The notes beneath the pieces are model-generated. The model searched no databases, was not told where the DNA came from, and saw only the letters and a program-made list of their open reading frames with translations. Of a stretch of DNA of 33,929 nt, positions 7,698 to 15,240 are shown one piece after another. A program made the position numbers and the translations under genes. Origin of the DNA: Bacteroidota bacterium (GTDB lineage Bacteria; Bacteroidota; Ignavibacteria; Palsa-1295). Location: positions 1 through 33,929 of the forward strand of contig JANYDV010000012.1 of NCBI GenBank assembly GCA_025363505.1. Reading direction: 5' to 3'. Each line of letters begins with the position of its first letter. Position 1 is the first letter of the stretch.

Positions 7698-7853
7698 TTA
7701 GACAGCTCTTCTGCCACTAATGAGTCGCAACAGGATTGCAATCACCGCGATGACTAATAGGATATGTATCAATCCACCGGCTTGGAAAAAGAAGAATCCG
7801 AAGATCCAACCAATTACCAATATCACTGCTATAATATAAAGTAAGCTACTCAT
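7698..7853 (-). CDS. Small membrane protein, lmo0937/DUF5670-like
   Basis: A 51-residue ORF from ATG 7851-7853 to TAA 7698-7700. The sequence begins MSSLLYIIAVILVIGWIFGF, has QAGGLIHILLVIAVIAILL, and ends LISGRRAV. It has two short membrane helices separated by a Gly-Gly turn and a basic C-terminus. This matches the lmo0937 family of very small membrane proteins, which are often near stress-response genes; molecular function is unknown. The AraC-type regulator at 8404 is in divergent orientation across a 550-bp spacer. I have seen similar pairings in Bacteroidota, so regulation by it is plausible. A hairpin with a U-run lies in its leader. Confidence 0.87.
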   Translation of the reverse strand: MSSLLYIIAVILVIGWIFGFFFFQAGGLIHILLVIAVIAILLRLISGRRAV

Positions 7854-7878
7854 AATCGTAATATTTAATTAATGAAAA

Positions 7879-7903
7879 AAGCAACTCTAAAATGTCGTTG
7901 CTT
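7879..7903 (-). promoter_or_regulatory. Terminator-like hairpin in the leader of the 51-residue gene
   Basis: On the minus strand AAGCAAC (7897-7903), an 11-nt loop and GTTGCTT (7879-7885) are followed by more Ts, 25 nt before the start codon. A TAAATTTG box (7911-7918) sits just upstream and could be the -7 element, which would put the hairpin at the very 5' end of the transcript. It could act as an attenuator or as a 5' stabilising stem. I cannot tell which. Confidence 0.5.
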
Positions 7904-7910
7904 CTTGTTA

Positions 7911-7918
7911 CAAATTTA
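7911..7918 (-). promoter_or_regulatory. Candidate -7 promoter box for the 51-residue gene
   Basis: TAAATTTG on the minus strand fits the Bacteroidota -7 consensus TAnnTTTG. A good -33 TTTG at 19-21 nt is not evident; a TTG lies only about 14 nt upstream. Call rests on the box alone. Confidence 0.35.
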
Positions 7919-8357
7919 GGCTACTTTCCAACGTGTTTAATTACATTATTTTCGGAATATTTTATGTAATCTTAGGAATAACTAACAGATGAAACTTGAA
8001 CCGATATATTTTTAAAAACTCAGGAGAAGCATGGATATACATCTCCTGAATTGTAGCGTTATATCGTTTTAGCACTGTGAAGTGAGAGAAGACCATGGGT
8101 TATACATATCTTACAGTGCAAAAATATGATTAATAGGGTAAGAATTTGTTATAAATTTTTCATATTTGCTTATCAATGTATTAGGAGACAATTAAAGGTC
8201 AATCAGTTTCAAACGCTACGAGGAGTGTTGTTTCTTTACCTTGAAGACAGGCATCCAGATCTGAATTGCTCCGGACCCCGACTTAAGCACGAATGAGAGA
8301 AATGGAGGCACTGGCAGAATATGATGATAAATTTTCGGAAAATGCGTTCTTTTGTTG
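7919..8357. other. Intergenic region with two inverted repeats, no supported gene
   Basis: This is most of the 550-bp spacer between the 51-residue membrane protein and the AraC-type regulator. TCAGGAGA (8020-8027) and TCTCCTGA (8042-8049) form an 8-bp stem; on the minus strand it is followed by GTTTTTAAAA, so it could terminate a minus-strand transcript. GCACTGT (8072-8078) and ACAGTGC (8113-8119) form a second stem flanked by matching T and A runs. I see no convincing ORF on either strand. A small RNA or a long regulatory leader is possible. Confidence 0.45.
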
Positions 8358-8365
8358 TATATTTG
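8358..8365 (+). promoter_or_regulatory. Candidate -7 box for the AraC-type regulator
   Basis: TATATTTG matches TAnnTTTG and lies 38 nt before the start codon at 8404. A TTTTC about 21 nt upstream is a weak -33 partner. The leader would be about 30 nt. Confidence 0.5.
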
Positions 8366-8403
8366 TTATGACCGAAATCAAATTCCACCATTAAAAACTG
8401 AGA

Positions 8404-8967
8404 ATGAAAGTTTTCGTTACCTATTCTATCCATACATTATGGAAGCAAGTCCTTCGAGAGCAATTAGCAAAGCACTCGATCGACTTTACATTCGGCGAGT
8501 TGGGCGAAGTTGATATCAAGACGCCTCTGACTGCTGAGATAACCAAAGAGCTTGCTTCTGCACTTGCTATTTATGGTATAGAGTTTGTCTCGGAGGATCA
8601 GAATTTATTAGTGCGTCGCATTAAAGATGTGATTAGAGATTATGTTTATACTGAAGGCGACTTGCCTCCGGTTAACGTGTCTAAATTATTGAGTGAAAAG
8701 CTTAATTATAGCTATGGGCACTTAACAGCAGTTTTTTCAGAAGCTACCTCGATCTCGATTGCTCACTTTACGATGATGCAGAAAGTGGAGCGAATAAAAG
8801 AGCTGATCATCGAAACTGAGCTTTCTCTTACGGAAATTTCCTACAGACTCAATTATAGCAGCCTTGCTCATTTATCGAGCCAGTTTAAACTCATCACCGG
8901 ACTTTCTCCTAAGCGATTTAAGGAGATTATAGAAAAAAAGCGGCTTTCGCAGTCATTAATAGAGTGA
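8404..8967 (+). CDS. Short AraC-family transcriptional regulator
   Basis: A 187-residue protein. Residues 1 to about 80 form a small alpha/beta N-terminal part (MKVFVTYSIHTLWKQVLREQL, then FGELGEVDIK) that is unlike the usual cupin sensor of AraC proteins. From about residue 90 the double helix-turn-helix follows: VSKLLSEKLNYSYGHLTAVFSEATSI, then LTEISYRLNYSSLAHLSSQFKLITGLSPKRFKE. This short architecture is common in Bacteroidota. No ligand is known to me. Its nearest genes are the divergent 51-residue membrane protein and the downstream response regulator. The N-terminal domain could respond to a stress signal or a partner protein. Confidence 0.87.
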   Translation: MKVFVTYSIHTLWKQVLREQLAKHSIDFTFGELGEVDIKTPLTAEITKELASALAIYGIEFVSEDQNLLVRRIKDVIRDYVYTEGDLPPVNVSKLLSEKLNYSYGHLTAVFSEATSISIAHFTMMQKVERIKELIIETELSLTEISYRLNYSSLAHLSSQFKLITGLSPKRFKEIIEKKRLSQSLIE

Positions 8968-9198
8968 CATGGTGTAACATAACAACTACGGATTAAATGT
9001 GTGAATTATGTAATAAAGATCTTACTTTGTGTAAGCATTCTATACTATAAACTCCGTATATTTGTTAGACTACATGGAGTATTGCATAAATTATAAGAAT
9101 TGACATTATCTTAGTTATAATTTATCTGTACTATCAGTTCTGAAACCTTACTAAGTTTTTTTAGCGTTATTATCTTTCAACTATTTTCCCATTAGTCT

Positions 9199-9657
9199 AT
9201 GAAATACGACACTACACATAATCCTTTGCTGGTATTGCTTGCAGACGATGACGAAGATGACCGTAATTTTTTTAAGGAAGCAATTGACGCTCTCTCTTTT
9301 AAGACAACAGTAGAGACTGTTAATGACGGGCAAGAGCTGATGGATTATCTTAATCAGCCGAATGCTTCGTTGCCCAATCTTCTTTTTTTGGATTTGAATA
9401 TGCCGCGAAAGAATGGATTGGAATGCCTTCAGGAAATTCGCCGCAATAAGAATCTTAAGAACATTTCTATTGCGATCTATTCTACTTCAGAGGCGGAAAA
9501 AGATATTAATGAAAGCTTCATTCATGGAGCAAACGTCTACATTAAGAAGCCTCACGACTTCAACAAACTAAAACAAGCAATTTCTGAAGTTCTTAATGTG
9601 AATTGGCAATACCATACCAATCCACTTAACAGGGAAAATTTTTTAATGGTGGTGTGA
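9199..9657 (+). CDS. Single-domain response regulator (Rcp1-like receiver)
   Basis: A 152-residue receiver domain with no output domain. The acidic pocket is ADDDEDD at residues 15-21, the phosphoacceptor is Asp65 in LLFLDLNMPRKNG, the switch Ser/Thr lies in YSTSEAE near 94-100, and the conserved Lys is in IKKPHD near 115-120. The LNMPRKNG motif is typical of the Rcp1 type that pairs with phytochrome-like and PAS kinases. It converges with the PAS histidine kinase gene at 9668, only 10 bp away, so they very likely form a two-component pair, with phosphotransfer to an unknown further partner. A TATATTTG box at 9057-9064 may be its promoter. Confidence 0.93.
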   Translation: MKYDTTHNPLLVLLADDDEDDRNFFKEAIDALSFKTTVETVNDGQELMDYLNQPNASLPNLLFLDLNMPRKNGLECLQEIRRNKNLKNISIAIYSTSEAEKDINESFIHGANVYIKKPHDFNKLKQAISEVLNVNWQYHTNPLNRENFLMVV

Positions 9658-9667
9658 TTTTCTCCGA

Positions 9668-11335
9668 TTATTTTGGTTTCTGTATGTTGTCGGGGATTGT
9701 CGGTAAAATAAGATGGAAACTTGCACCTGCTCCCGGTTTGGATGTTGCATAAATGACTCCTTTATGCAAGTCCACTATCTTACGACAAAGTGCCAGACCG
9801 ATGCCGGTCCCGTCAAATTCTTGCTTACCGTGCAGACGTTGAAACGCAATAAATATCTTTTCGGCATATTCTTGTTCAAACCCTACTCCGTTATCAGTAA
9901 TTGTAATTTTTGAATAGGTGCCATTCGGCAAAGAGTATGTTTTGATCTCCTCTTGGGTTACTGGTATGGAGCTAATATGAATATGTGGTGCTACTCCTTT
10001 TTTGGCATATTTCAAACTATTACTTAACAAGTTACCAAAGAGTTGACTCATTTGTAACGGTACTCCTTTAAGGACAGGCAACGTAGTATATTCTATTACG
10101 GCATTTTTCTCTTCAATGATTAAATCAAAATCGTTGATCACTTCTTTGACGATGGTATTGAGATCAGTCTTTTTAGTAGAAAGTCCTTTTTGATGAAGAC
10201 TCGAATAGTCCAAGACGTCTTTTATCAAATTACTCATTCGTTGTGAAGACTGATTGATCTTCTCAACATACGTCAGTACTTGTTGATTGATCGAGGTAGC
10301 TATTTCTTCTTGCAGGCGCCCCGCAAACATTTGGATTTTCCGAAGAGGTTCTTGAAGATCATGAGAGGCAATATGTGCAAATTGCTCCAACTCGTCATTA
10401 CTCCGTTCAAGCTCCTGATTTTTTATCTCTAATATTGCATTTGTAGCTTTCAACTGGTCAGTCATAGTGAAAATTTCAGTGGTACGTTCGACAATTTTTT
10501 GCTCAAGAACTTGACTTGCTAATTTTTCCTCGGTGATATCAATACAGGCTCCGGTATATCCGAGAAAATTTCCGTCAAGTGCATAACGCGGATTGCCGAT
10601 CGCGGAAATCCAACGGTACTCACCATCAGCTCTCCTCATCAGATATTGAGCACTATAAATTTTGCGTGCATCAAAACTCTCATTATAGAGATTCAATATT
10701 CTTTCTCGGTGATCAGGATGAAGGTTTTCCAGCCATCCATCTCCGAGCTCTTGTTCGAGTTTACGCCCTGTATAATTAGTCCAAGCTTTATTAAAGAAGA
10801 TGCGCTCTTTTTTGGAGCCCGACATCCAAATCATTGCGGGTACGGTATCGGCGACGGTGCGAAAGCGTTCTTTACTTTCTCGCACGGCTTTTTCGGCTTT
10901 TTTTCTTTCAGTTATATCAATAAGGATATTATATCCGCCGATCACTCCGCCCTCGGAATCGAAAATTGGTTGGGGGTGGGGCAGTACATTGCGACGAAGA
11001 CCCTCAGGGGTTTCAATGATTATTTCTGAACCGAAAATACTTATTCCTTTTTGTAAGGCTAATCCCATTGGGAGTGTGTCGAGTGCAAGCTGATTGCCGC
11101 TAAGGTCATATATTTTCCACGAGCCGCACCATTGATCTTTTCCTAATATTGGGTTGCGACCCCAAAGCTCGGCGGCGGCGGCGTTGAAATATGTGATATA
11201 TCCATCTTTATCACAAGTATAACAAGCAACCGGCATACCGGCAAGGAGTTGGCGATCAAAACTATTGTTAGGTTGAGAGATCGATTGGAGATGAATTTCA
11301 TTGGGAAGGGTTGCCGGACTATTGCTTTTTTGCAT
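9668..11335 (-). CDS. PAS-domain sensor histidine kinase
   Basis: A 555-residue kinase without membrane helices, so probably cytoplasmic. PAS domain 1 spans about residues 30-145 (VACYTCDKDGYITYFN to DITERKKAE). PAS domain 2 spans about 155-270 (VPAMIWMSGSKKERIFF to GACIDITEEK). A coiled coil follows at about 272-315. The HisKA domain has the phosphoacceptor His325 in ASHDLQEPLRKI. The ATPase domain has the N box NLLSNSLKYA, the G1 box ITDNGVGF, and GTGIGLALCRKIV. All catalytic motifs are present, so it should be active. PAS ligand is unknown. It is convergent with its likely partner, the receiver at 9199-9657. Confidence 0.94.
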   Translation of the reverse strand: MQKSNSPATLPNEIHLQSISQPNNSFDRQLLAGMPVACYTCDKDGYITYFNAAAAELWGRNPILGKDQWCGSWKIYDLSGNQLALDTLPMGLALQKGISIFGSEIIIETPEGLRRNVLPHPQPIFDSEGGVIGGYNILIDITERKKAEKAVRESKERFRTVADTVPAMIWMSGSKKERIFFNKAWTNYTGRKLEQELGDGWLENLHPDHRERILNLYNESFDARKIYSAQYLMRRADGEYRWISAIGNPRYALDGNFLGYTGACIDITEEKLASQVLEQKIVERTTEIFTMTDQLKATNAILEIKNQELERSNDELEQFAHIASHDLQEPLRKIQMFAGRLQEEIATSINQQVLTYVEKINQSSQRMSNLIKDVLDYSSLHQKGLSTKKTDLNTIVKEVINDFDLIIEEKNAVIEYTTLPVLKGVPLQMSQLFGNLLSNSLKYAKKGVAPHIHISSIPVTQEEIKTYSLPNGTYSKITITDNGVGFEQEYAEKIFIAFQRLHGKQEFDGTGIGLALCRKIVDLHKGVIYATSKPGAGASFHLILPTIPDNIQKPK

Positions 11336-11576
11336 TTTATTGTTCTCTATGGTTCATTGTTCCACACCTTGTCAGTCATACGACGATGCACCTCAGCGAG
11401 TAGAAACAGCTACTAAAATCGCTTGCTTATTTAATAAACAAAGATCGGGGGAAATCTTCCAATATGTAAATAAGAGAAATCCTACAAAGTTACCACTAGA
11501 TTAGAGCAATCCGTTATATAATTTTAGTTTTTCCTTATATAATTATGGGAATACGCCTCATGAGATATACTTTGGA

Positions 11577-12686
11577 TTAAACCTTCTTTTTACGAATTCC
11601 CTTTACTTTTGAGGGTTCTGAGCTCATGAGGATGGCTAATGGTTGTAAGGCAGGAATATTTTCAAAAATAATAGCAATGCTTGAAGTAATCGGCACAGAC
11701 AGTATCATACCCATAGGTCCCCACACCCAACCCCAAAAAATAATGGAGACAAGTAATAACAGAGGACTTAGATTCAATGATTTTCCCATAATACGAGGAG
11801 ACAACACGCTCCCTATCATCAATTGAGAGACAATCACAATAATACTGAGGATGATTGGAGTAATGAGTGAATCAAATTGTACAAAAGCGGCAGCAATAGC
11901 GATCACGATTGCAAAGATTGAGCCTATACTTGGAATAAACATTAATAGAAAAGTCAGTACCCCCAAAAGTAATGCGAGATCCACACCAAAAAGTGATAAT
12001 TCAATAACCATCACCACTCCGGCGAGAGTATTGACCATTAAGGTTGTTAATAAATATTTTCTGACACGTGTATCAATATTTTCGACAATATGCGCCAATT
12101 TGTTTGATCCATCGGATGGGAATGCTTTCGCGATCTTAATTCTGAACTGACCATTTGACGCCAAAATAAATAGCATAAATAACAGAATGAGCGCAAAGCC
12201 GCTGATAAGACTAGTCAAAGAAAAGAGTGCATTTGAAAATTGACTTGGGTTAATAATACTCATCGGGTTAAAATGCATCACTTTCTGCTGTGCATCTTTT
12301 GATACCGAACCGGCAATTTCAATGATCTTGGGCAAGTATTGTTGATCCCACTTTGCTTGATATTTCGGTGCGATTTCTATAAAAGTAGCAACAGTAACAT
12401 TTACAAAAAGCCCAATGAGTGTAAGCACTCCCGCAACAATTACCAACACGAGCACAATGGATATACCCATTGGTACTTTTTTCTTTTTGAGAAACTCCAC
12501 CATTGGCGTAAAGATATTAGCAATCAACAATGCTGTAACGAATGGAAGGAATGCATCGCTTAAAACGTGAAATATGATTGCGATTAAGATAATACTCACT
12601 ATCACTGCCGGGATAGCATACACATTGCGAATTGGTTTGAGAGCAAGCGGATCGCTACCTACGGGTTGGGTTTTCGGAACTTCCAT
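11577..12686 (-). CDS. AI-2E family transporter (TqsA/YdiK-like permease)
   Basis: A 369-residue polytopic inner-membrane protein with about eight hydrophobic helices. It has the family layout: two or three N-terminal helices (NVYAIPAVIVSIILIAIIFH), a long soluble stretch at about 115-175, then a C-terminal helical bundle with GVLTFLLMFIPSIGSIFAIVI and the signature run near PRIMGKSLNLSPLLLLVSII followed by WGPMGMILSVPI. Length is usual. Despite the family name, autoinducer-2 export is shown for few members; others act as Na+/H+ antiporters or have unknown substrates. It is a single gene, divergent from tRNA-Leu across 330 bp. Confidence 0.92.
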   Translation of the reverse strand: MEVPKTQPVGSDPLALKPIRNVYAIPAVIVSIILIAIIFHVLSDAFLPFVTALLIANIFTPMVEFLKKKKVPMGISIVLVLVIVAGVLTLIGLFVNVTVATFIEIAPKYQAKWDQQYLPKIIEIAGSVSKDAQQKVMHFNPMSIINPSQFSNALFSLTSLISGFALILLFMLFILASNGQFRIKIAKAFPSDGSNKLAHIVENIDTRVRKYLLTTLMVNTLAGVVMVIELSLFGVDLALLLGVLTFLLMFIPSIGSIFAIVIAIAAAFVQFDSLITPIILSIIVIVSQLMIGSVLSPRIMGKSLNLSPLLLLVSIIFWGWVWGPMGMILSVPITSSIAIIFENIPALQPLAILMSSEPSKVKGIRKKKV

Positions 12687-13016
12687 TAATTGTTTGTTTT
12701 GTTAGTATTATCAGCAAAAATACCACATTATTCAGGTTAATTTCTTACATAATTACCAGTATTTTCATAATAAGATGAGTCAAATAAAAATCAATTAAAA
12801 AGTATCTTTCCATACCACAACCTTCTGGGGGGAACGTGTGAATAAAACCATAGGTTAAAGACACGCTCCCACGCGGAGCAGATTTTGGTAATAGAGCCAA
12901 AAATATAACCAAAACAGATAAAATCGTGGATTGCGTGCTGATTCGAGGGGAATACTTGACCCTGAAAAAGTAAATTATCCCAACATTTCTTCTGGATGCG
13001 GTTGAATTGATAACTA
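12687..13016. other. Intergenic region with one structured stretch, no supported gene
   Basis: No ORF here is convincing; apparent minus-strand frames run through the tRNA gene. GGGAACGTGT (12830-12839) pairs with ACACGCTCCC (12861-12870) with a single A-C mismatch. Inside it AACC (12846-12849) can pair with GGTT (12853-12856). This makes a nested two-stem element of 41 nt with no U-run on either side. The rest is AT-rich and should hold the promoters of the AI-2E gene and of the tRNA. Confidence 0.4.
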
Positions 13017-13102
13017 GCCGATGTGGCGAAATTGGTAGACGCAACGGACTTAAAATCCGTTGAGTGGTAACACTCGTGCCGGTTCGACTCCGGCCATCGG
13101 TA
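13017..13102 (+). tRNA. tRNA-Leu (anticodon TAA)
   Basis: The 86-nt sequence folds as a class II tRNA. Acceptor arms GCCGATG (13017-13023) and CATCGGT (13095-13101) pair with a first G-U pair as in other bacterial tRNA-Leu. The anticodon arm is ACGGA, loop CTTAAAA, TCCGT, giving anticodon TAA. A long variable arm (TGAGTGGTAACACTC) and the T arm GCCGG with TTCGACT and CCGGC follow. CCA is not encoded; the 3' end reads A then CAG. der begins 24 nt later, so the two may share a transcript. Confidence 0.95.
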
Positions 13103-13126
13103 CAGAATCACGTTATATTCCTCAAT

Positions 13127-14434
13127 ATGTCATTACCTCTTGTCGCAATTGTTGGACGCCCAAATGTCGGGAAGTCGACGCTTTTCAATCGCCTGGTCGG
13201 CGAGCGACGAGCTATAACCGAATCGATCTCCGGTGTGACGCGTGATCGTATCTATGCCAAAGCCGATTGGGCAGGTCGAGATTTTCTCTTGGTTGATACC
13301 GGTGGTATTGTGCCGGTATCCGATGATATTTTCGAACGTTCGATACGTCGGCAAGCCGAGATCGCTATTCTCGAAGCAGCGGTAATTCTATTTGTCGTCG
13401 ATGTTACTGCGAGCATTCATCCTCTCGATAGTGAGATTGCCGAGATGCTGCGCCGTTCGGGGAAAAAAGTAATGGTCATTACCAACAAAGTTGATAATGC
13501 AAAACGCGATCTGATGCGACCGGAGTTTTATGCGCTTGGTCTTGGCGAGCCATATCCCTCAAGCGCAATGAGCGGCAGATACGTCGGTGATTTTCTTGAT
13601 GTGCTCCTTACACTGTTGCCACCTGAAGGCGAACCGGATGACCCTACGGTAATGAAGCTGGCTATTGTCGGCAAGCCCAATGTCGGCAAGTCAAGTTTTC
13701 TCAATGCTCTGCTCGGCGAAGAACGAGCGATTGTTACCCCTATTGCCGGCACCACTCGTGACTCTATTCATACGACATATACTTATTATGGCAAACAGAT
13801 CACGTTGATCGACACTGCCGGTATTCGTCGTAAAAAATATATGGATGATTCACTCGAACTCTATTCGATCGTTCGAACAATGAAAGCGATCGAAGAATGT
13901 GATGTCGCGCTCATTCTTGTTGATGCAACGCAAGGTGTGACTAAGCAAGATGCCCATATTCTTAATGATGTCGTTGATGCCCGTAAAGGAGCAATTATTG
14001 TGGTGAATAAATGGGATCTTGTTGAAAAAGAAACCAATACTGCAATGCAATTTGAAAAAGAAGTATATGGGATGGTCACGACCCTGAGTTACGTGCCGTT
14101 AGTATTTATCAGTGCGCTTACCCATCAGCGTCATACAAAACCGATTGATTTGGCACTGACAGCATTTGAAGAACGCAGAAAACATATTAAGACTTCCGAG
14201 CTGAATGAGTTCTTATTGCCGGAAATAGAAAAAGTGCCACCGCCATCAGTACAGGGGCGCGATCTCCGTATTAATTATATCACACAGGTAAAGTCAGAAC
14301 CACCGTTGTTCGCATTTTTCTCGAATTATCCTGAGATCATCCCCGACAGTTACAAGCGTTACCTCGAACGCAGAATTCGCGAACAGTACGGTTTTATTGG
14401 CGTGCCGATCTCAATGATCTTCCGTCGCAAATAA
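13127..14434 (+). CDS. der: Ribosome-assembly GTPase Der (EngA)
   Basis: A 435-residue tandem GTPase that acts in maturation of the 50S ribosomal subunit. First G domain: P-loop GRPNVGKS at residues 10-17, GVTRDR switch I, DTGG, and NKVD. Second G domain: GKPNVGKS, GTTRDS, DTAG and NKWD. A C-terminal KH-like domain follows (LRINYITQVKSEPPLFAFF). The MetSLP start at 13127 puts the P-loop at the usual position; the open frame reaches back into the tRNA gene, which cannot be coding. The stop at 14432-14434 directly abuts the stop of the convergent 14435 gene, with no base between. Confidence 0.97.
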   Translation: MSLPLVAIVGRPNVGKSTLFNRLVGERRAITESISGVTRDRIYAKADWAGRDFLLVDTGGIVPVSDDIFERSIRRQAEIAILEAAVILFVVDVTASIHPLDSEIAEMLRRSGKKVMVITNKVDNAKRDLMRPEFYALGLGEPYPSSAMSGRYVGDFLDVLLTLLPPEGEPDDPTVMKLAIVGKPNVGKSSFLNALLGEERAIVTPIAGTTRDSIHTTYTYYGKQITLIDTAGIRRKKYMDDSLELYSIVRTMKAIEECDVALILVDATQGVTKQDAHILNDVVDARKGAIIVVNKWDLVEKETNTAMQFEKEVYGMVTTLSYVPLVFISALTHQRHTKPIDLALTAFEERRKHIKTSELNEFLLPEIEKVPPPSVQGRDLRINYITQVKSEPPLFAFFSNYPEIIPDSYKRYLERRIREQYGFIGVPISMIFRRK

Positions 14435-15163
14435 TTATTTTCCGACTTTAAGAATTCGGGTAATGATTTGAGGTGAGTTTCTGCCGATTTCATCAATCAA
14501 ACAGCGAACATAATATGTGCCGTTGGCAATAGGCAGTTTTGCTTTGTCGTTACCATCAAACGGTAATTCAAATACACCTTCAGGCTTAATATCTTTTTCA
14601 AGAAAGCTACGGACCAACATTCCAAGTTCGTCAAAGAGTTGGAGTGTGATGCGAGATTGACCAACAAGTTGTAGCTTAAAACGCCAAGTTTTGTCTTTTT
14701 TTGAAGGTTTGAGAATCGTAAAATCTGTAATTGGTTTTTTTGCCAAATCTTCCGGTTTAAGCCCTTTGCCTTGTACTAAGACTGATACCGAATCACCGGT
14801 GGTAAGTAACACGAGTCTCGAATTGTGTTCGCCGACTGTTGATGCTTTAAAACAAATACTGATCGTGAGTTGACCTTTTGCCTGAATAGTAATTGGCATC
14901 ATCTGTGGTGTCGGCGAGGGGACGGCATAATTCTTCTGGTCAGCAACATAAAGGCGTTTTACAGTTTGAGGTGAAGCAGTAGTGTTTATCAACGTTACAT
15001 ACATACATGATTGCACCCCGATGCCTTGAGAGCCGAACCGTACTTCGTTTACATTAAAAATAAATGGTGGAATAGGCTCGGTCGGTGGCGTAATTGCTTG
15101 GGCAGAGGTTAGTGAAACACGAACTAGCAATAGTAATGCAACAATGTAGAATCTTCTCATCAT
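14435..15163 (-). CDS. Secreted ASH/MSP-like plus FlgD-like Ig domain protein
   Basis: A 242-residue exported protein with signal peptide at about residues 1-21 (RRFYIVALLLLVRVSLTSAQA). Residues about 35-135 look like an ASH/MSP-type immunoglobulin fold: FNVNEVRFGSQGIG then MYVTLINTTASPQTVKRLYV, and VLVQGKGL. Residues about 160-242 resemble a FlgD-like or T9SS-type Ig domain: ITLQLFDELGMLVRSF to GTYYVRCLIDE and a final ILKVGK. This may be a variant sorting domain, but it lacks the clear PNP start of type A domains. Function is unknown; a surface or periplasmic structural role is likely. It ends flush against der and has no visible terminator of its own. Confidence 0.75.
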   Translation of the reverse strand: MMRRFYIVALLLLVRVSLTSAQAITPPTEPIPPFIFNVNEVRFGSQGIGVQSCMYVTLINTTASPQTVKRLYVADQKNYAVPSPTPQMMPITIQAKGQLTISICFKASTVGEHNSRLVLLTTGDSVSVLVQGKGLKPEDLAKKPITDFTILKPSKKDKTWRFKLQLVGQSRITLQLFDELGMLVRSFLEKDIKPEGVFELPFDGNDKAKLPIANGTYYVRCLIDEIGRNSPQIITRILKVGK

Positions 15164-15240
15164 AACTTAATTGGGTATATATCTAATAATAACGCTGATA
15201 ATAACGTAAATACGCAGAGGAAGCGTTCTTATTCTATCAG

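Noticed and set aside
8236..8433. Minus-strand ORF of 65 codons ahead of the AraC-type gene
   Set aside because: It overlaps the start of the AraC-type gene and its promoter box, and has no recognisable features.
12791..13111. Minus-strand ORF of about 106 codons
   Set aside because: It runs through tRNA-Leu and has no family features.
13064..13126. Upstream start for der
   Set aside because: The extra 21 codons lie within or just after tRNA-Leu. The ATG at 13127 gives the usual N-terminus with the P-loop close behind.
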